64,000 bases of DNA, taken from NCBI RefSeq assembly GCF_028994805.1, contig NZ_JAJQQP010000015.1, forward strand, positions 62,001 to 126,000, written 5' to 3'. The notes below the pieces were generated by a model, which saw nothing but the letters and a program-made list of their open reading frames with translations, had not been told where the DNA came from and did not search any database. Below are positions 62,089 through 64,000 of this stretch, piece by piece. Position 1 is the first letter of the stretch, and each line of letters opens with the position of its first letter. Source of the stretch: Promicromonospora iranensis. Lineage in GTDB: Bacteria; Actinomycetota; Actinomycetes; Actinomycetales; Cellulomonadaceae. Position numbers and translations under genes: made by a program.

Positions 62089-62775
62089 TCACCCAGAGGC
62101 GAAGTACGCCCACGCCCGCAGGTCCGCTCTGGCGGTCTCGACCTGTTGGAGAATCGGTGCGAACTCTTCGTCGTCGAAATCCACGACTGACTCGAGATAG
62201 TCCGTACGCACCCGTTCAGCTTCTGCGATCCGCCACAGAATCTCCAGAAGCTGTCGCTGCTCGCCCGCCGACCGCTTCTCGGCTTGTGCGATCTGACGCA
62301 GAGCGTCTCTGTCCTCCCCGAGAAGGCGACTCCGAAGGACCTCCGGGGCAGTGAACTCCTCGATCTGCTGGACAGACTGCCGCGTCCTTCGGTCGCAGTA
62401 GATCGCGAGCGCCACAGTGGGAGCCAGGTAGGCCAATGTGGCACCCAACGGTGGTATCAAGCCGGCATCAGTACTCCCGCCAGAGAGCTCGCTGGCGGAG
62501 AACGCCACCGAGAGGAACACAACCGGCGACGCGCCCACGAGCGCATTCGCAAGGCGGGACCACCGATATCTGACACGAGCTGTCCGCTCGATCTCGTTGA
62601 AACCGGTCCGGATTCGCTCGACGACGAGCAGGTCTTGCCTCGGGTCGACGATGAATACGAATCGGTGGAGAGCAGCCCTGAGATCGCCCTCCATTTTCAG
62701 GATGCCCGGCTTCGCCATCACCCACGCCAGCGCAAGGAACCGTCCCGGGCGCGGAGCCCGCCACACATGCTGCAC
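62089..62775 (-). CDS. Membrane protein of unknown function
   Basis: The protein (228 residues from GTG 62775; internal ATGs would shorten it by 19 or 27) has a soluble N-terminal part (EGDLRAALHRFVFIVDPRQDLLVVERIRTGFNEIERTARVRYR). Two hydrophobic segments at about 78-92 and 108-125 follow, then a long charged helical C-terminus (LRSRLLGEDRDALRQIAQAEKRSAGEQRQLLEILWRIAEAERVRTDYL). The family is unrecognised. Its last codons are formed by the metH-like repeat in antisense, so the natural 3' end may have been replaced. Confidence 0.65.
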   Translation of the reverse strand: MQHVWRAPRPGRFLALAWVMAKPGILKMEGDLRAALHRFVFIVDPRQDLLVVERIRTGFNEIERTARVRYRWSRLANALVGASPVVFLSVAFSASELSGGSTDAGLIPPLGATLAYLAPTVALAIYCDRRTRQSVQQIEEFTAPEVLRSRLLGEDRDALRQIAQAEKRSAGEQRQLLEILWRIAEAERVRTDYLESVVDFDDEEFAPILQQVETARADLRAWAYFASG

Positions 62776-63044
62776 AGCCAGACCCTATCGGCCGGGGCGT
62801 CCAAGACTTGCCGTGATTCATCCGGAAAGTACTTGCAGGCGATGACGGCTGTGCCACGTTCAGCGCGTCGGGTCCCCGGCGCTGTCCGCGCCTCGCTCGG
62901 ACCGTCACCGCCCTGTCACGACGAACTTCGTGATGGCCAGAACCTCCCGACGGCGCTCGAACTCCCCAGGCTCCTCGCGGTGGAGCCGTGTCAATTACCA
63001 CGACGGCGGGCACTTCGCTGACCGGCCGACTTCCACGGCCTTCC
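62776..63044. other. Intergenic region with no recognised feature
   Basis: No frame on either strand has convincing coding character and no hairpin stands out. It probably carries the promoter of the minus-strand membrane-protein gene. Confidence 0.5.
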
Positions 63045-63515
63045 TCATCCGTCCGTGCGATGTTCGATCGAGCTCGGCCCTTCCGGTGCCCTGTCCGCGA
63101 GCTCGTCGGCCTTGTCCAGGCGCGCGAGCCAGAACTCCCGGACGAGTCGGATGCTGGGCTTGGCGGCAAAGAAGAGCGAACCGATCAGGAAGCAGAACGT
63201 AGCCGCCACTTTCGTCTGCTCGGAGAAGAACAGGATGCTGCCGATGACGAAGAGCATTGCCGCGAGGAAGTCAGCGGTCGTATGCAGCACCTCGAACATG
63301 GCATAGCGGCGGGCTTGCTGCGACGTAACCTGACGGGCCCGAGGATCGAAAATTCGCACTACATCTCCCAGCTTGATCAGTTGTGCCCAGTCGTCCAGTC
63401 GTCCAGTCGTCCGGAGCGCGGTGAGCCAGCCGGAACCGTGCCAGGTGGTCTCCCGCCGTCCGGCTGGCCCCTCGGCGTGGTCCGATCCGACGCACGCACT
63501 CCCTGTCGGTGTCAT
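63045..63515 (-). CDS. YrhK-domain membrane protein
   Basis: The C-terminal part matches the YrhK pattern: ARRYAMFEVLHTTADFLAAMLFVIGSILFFSEQTKVAATFCFLIGSLFFAAKPSIRLVREFWLARL, i.e. two membrane helices followed by a basic segment. The full open frame gives 156 residues, but the first 50 look non-coding. GTG 63359 would give a 105-residue protein that begins near the domain. The function is unknown. It is transcribed in the same direction as the 228-residue membrane protein, 269 bases away. Confidence 0.65.
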   Translation of the reverse strand: MTPTGSACVGSDHAEGPAGRRETTWHGSGWLTALRTTGRLDDWAQLIKLGDVVRIFDPRARQVTSQQARRYAMFEVLHTTADFLAAMLFVIGSILFFSEQTKVAATFCFLIGSLFFAAKPSIRLVREFWLARLDKADELADRAPEGPSSIEHRTDG

Positions 63516-63637
63516 GCGGAACCTTCAGCATGGAAGCAGCGGTGTCCGGTCGCACCGCGGGCTGTACCTAGGTGCGAGCCGCCGCGCGGCGATGCAGCAT
63601 CGAAGGGCACCCGCAGTCCGCGCAGGAGGAGGCACCG

Positions 63638-63712
63638 ATGGCAACGGCACCCAGCGCCCCGCCCGTAGAGCCTGGATCGTCGGCGGCGACCGCAACTGCG
63701 CCGGTGAGTTAG
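63638..63712 (+). CDS. 24-codon ORF with strong ribosome-binding site
   Basis: GGAGGAGG at 63625-63632 precedes an ATG at 63638 and 24 codons (MATAPSAPPVEPGSSAATAT, then APVS). The composition is low-complexity and it may be a leader peptide or the trace of a longer gene. It is listed because of the ribosome-binding site. Confidence 0.25.
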   Translation: MATAPSAPPVEPGSSAATATAPVS

Positions 63713-63763
63713 CGCGCGCCGCGAGCAGCGCGGCTCCCCGTGAACAGATCAGGGAGGACACCT

Positions 63764-64000
63764 GTGTCGATGAACGAGAAGGACGAGGACGCCACAAAGG
63801 ACCGTGGAGAGGGCCGGTCGCACGACTCCGGGATGTATCTGCGGTTCGCTGCGATGCTCCTGACCGCAATGGTGGTCATGTACTTCGTCATGTTCGTGGG
63901 CTCCTGGGAATGGAGCCACGTACGTTTCAGCCAGAGCCGCGTCTTCATGGCACTGACCATGGGCGGCGCGATGGGCCTGGTGATGCTCGCGTGGATGCTC
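63764..64000 (+). CDS. Small membrane protein, 3' end outside window
   Basis: From GTG 63764 (GGGAGG at 63752-63757; ATG 63770 also possible) 79 codons are open to the window edge. A charged N-terminus (NEKDEDATKDRGEGRSHDSG) is followed by two methionine-rich helices (MLLTAMVVMYFVMFVGSW and MALTMGGAMGLVMLAWML). This pattern is familiar from small membrane proteins encoded in heavy-metal resistance clusters, often next to DUF305 proteins. The rest of the gene lies to the right. Confidence 0.7.
   Translation, partial: MSMNEKDEDATKDRGEGRSHDSGMYLRFAAMLLTAMVVMYFVMFVGSWEWSHVRFSQSRVFMALTMGGAMGLVMLAWML

Overview
The window is high-GC actinobacterial chromosome. Evidence includes frequent GTG starts, start/stop overlaps (ATGA, GTGA), an F420-dependent glucose-6-phosphate dehydrogenase, two double-GNAT proteins of mycothiol-synthase type, a DUF222/HNH protein, actinobacterial ABC-plus-NarL-type two-component modules, and carbohydrate enzymes (GH4 alpha-galactosidase, GH26 mannanase). 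A member of the Cellulomonadaceae/Promicromonosporaceae is my best guess; this is inference, since there is no rRNA here.

The left part (1-36.2 kb) is ordered and gene-dense. It holds an ECF sigma/YCII pair; GNAT and macro-domain genes; a two-component system beside an FAD oxidase and a DrrAB-like exporter; a lipoprotein multicopper oxidase operon with its own sensor/regulator; fgd; a leucine/isovalerate catabolic operon (carboxylase beta, carboxylase alpha, HMG-CoA lyase); a DUF222 protein; a MelR-like regulator and alpha-galactosidase; a TetR regulator beside a divergent acyl-CoA dehydrogenase/enoyl-CoA hydratase pair; an RNA methyltransferase; two double-GNAT genes; a DUF554 protein; an SDR; and metH. 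The two blocks of leucine genes lie about 8 kb apart and share the same palindrome, GGTTAA-N6-TTAACC, upstream of their start codons, so they are probably one regulon.

From the 3' end of metH onward (36.2-64 kb) the window is accessory DNA: mixed base composition, strand switches and many gene fragments. The first part holds a membrane protein, a hydrolase and a module of flavoprotein, YdcF-like protein, XRE regulator, phosphotransferase and HAD phosphatase. It ends in a 16-base copy of the metH 3' end. The HAD 3' end recurs as remnants at 47.3 and 61.9 kb, the first fused without gaps to a remnant of the phosphotransferase 3' end. A truncated copy of an ABC-transporter promoter and N-terminus lies 2.8 kb before the intact gene. 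A frameshifted dprA, a rhodanese fragment and an antisense pseudogene add to the debris. I read this as a repeatedly used insertion region next to metH.

Functional units inside the accessory part are a secreted GH26 mannanase with SLH-like repeats, a Tat-exported amidohydrolase, a MacB-type ABC transporter with sensor kinase and response regulator, a SnoaL/TetR pair, an MFS exporter with a 29-codon ORF overlapping its stop, and a set of small membrane proteins at the right edge. I saw no tRNA, rRNA, CRISPR array, integrase or complete insertion sequence, but tRNAs cannot be excluded by eye.
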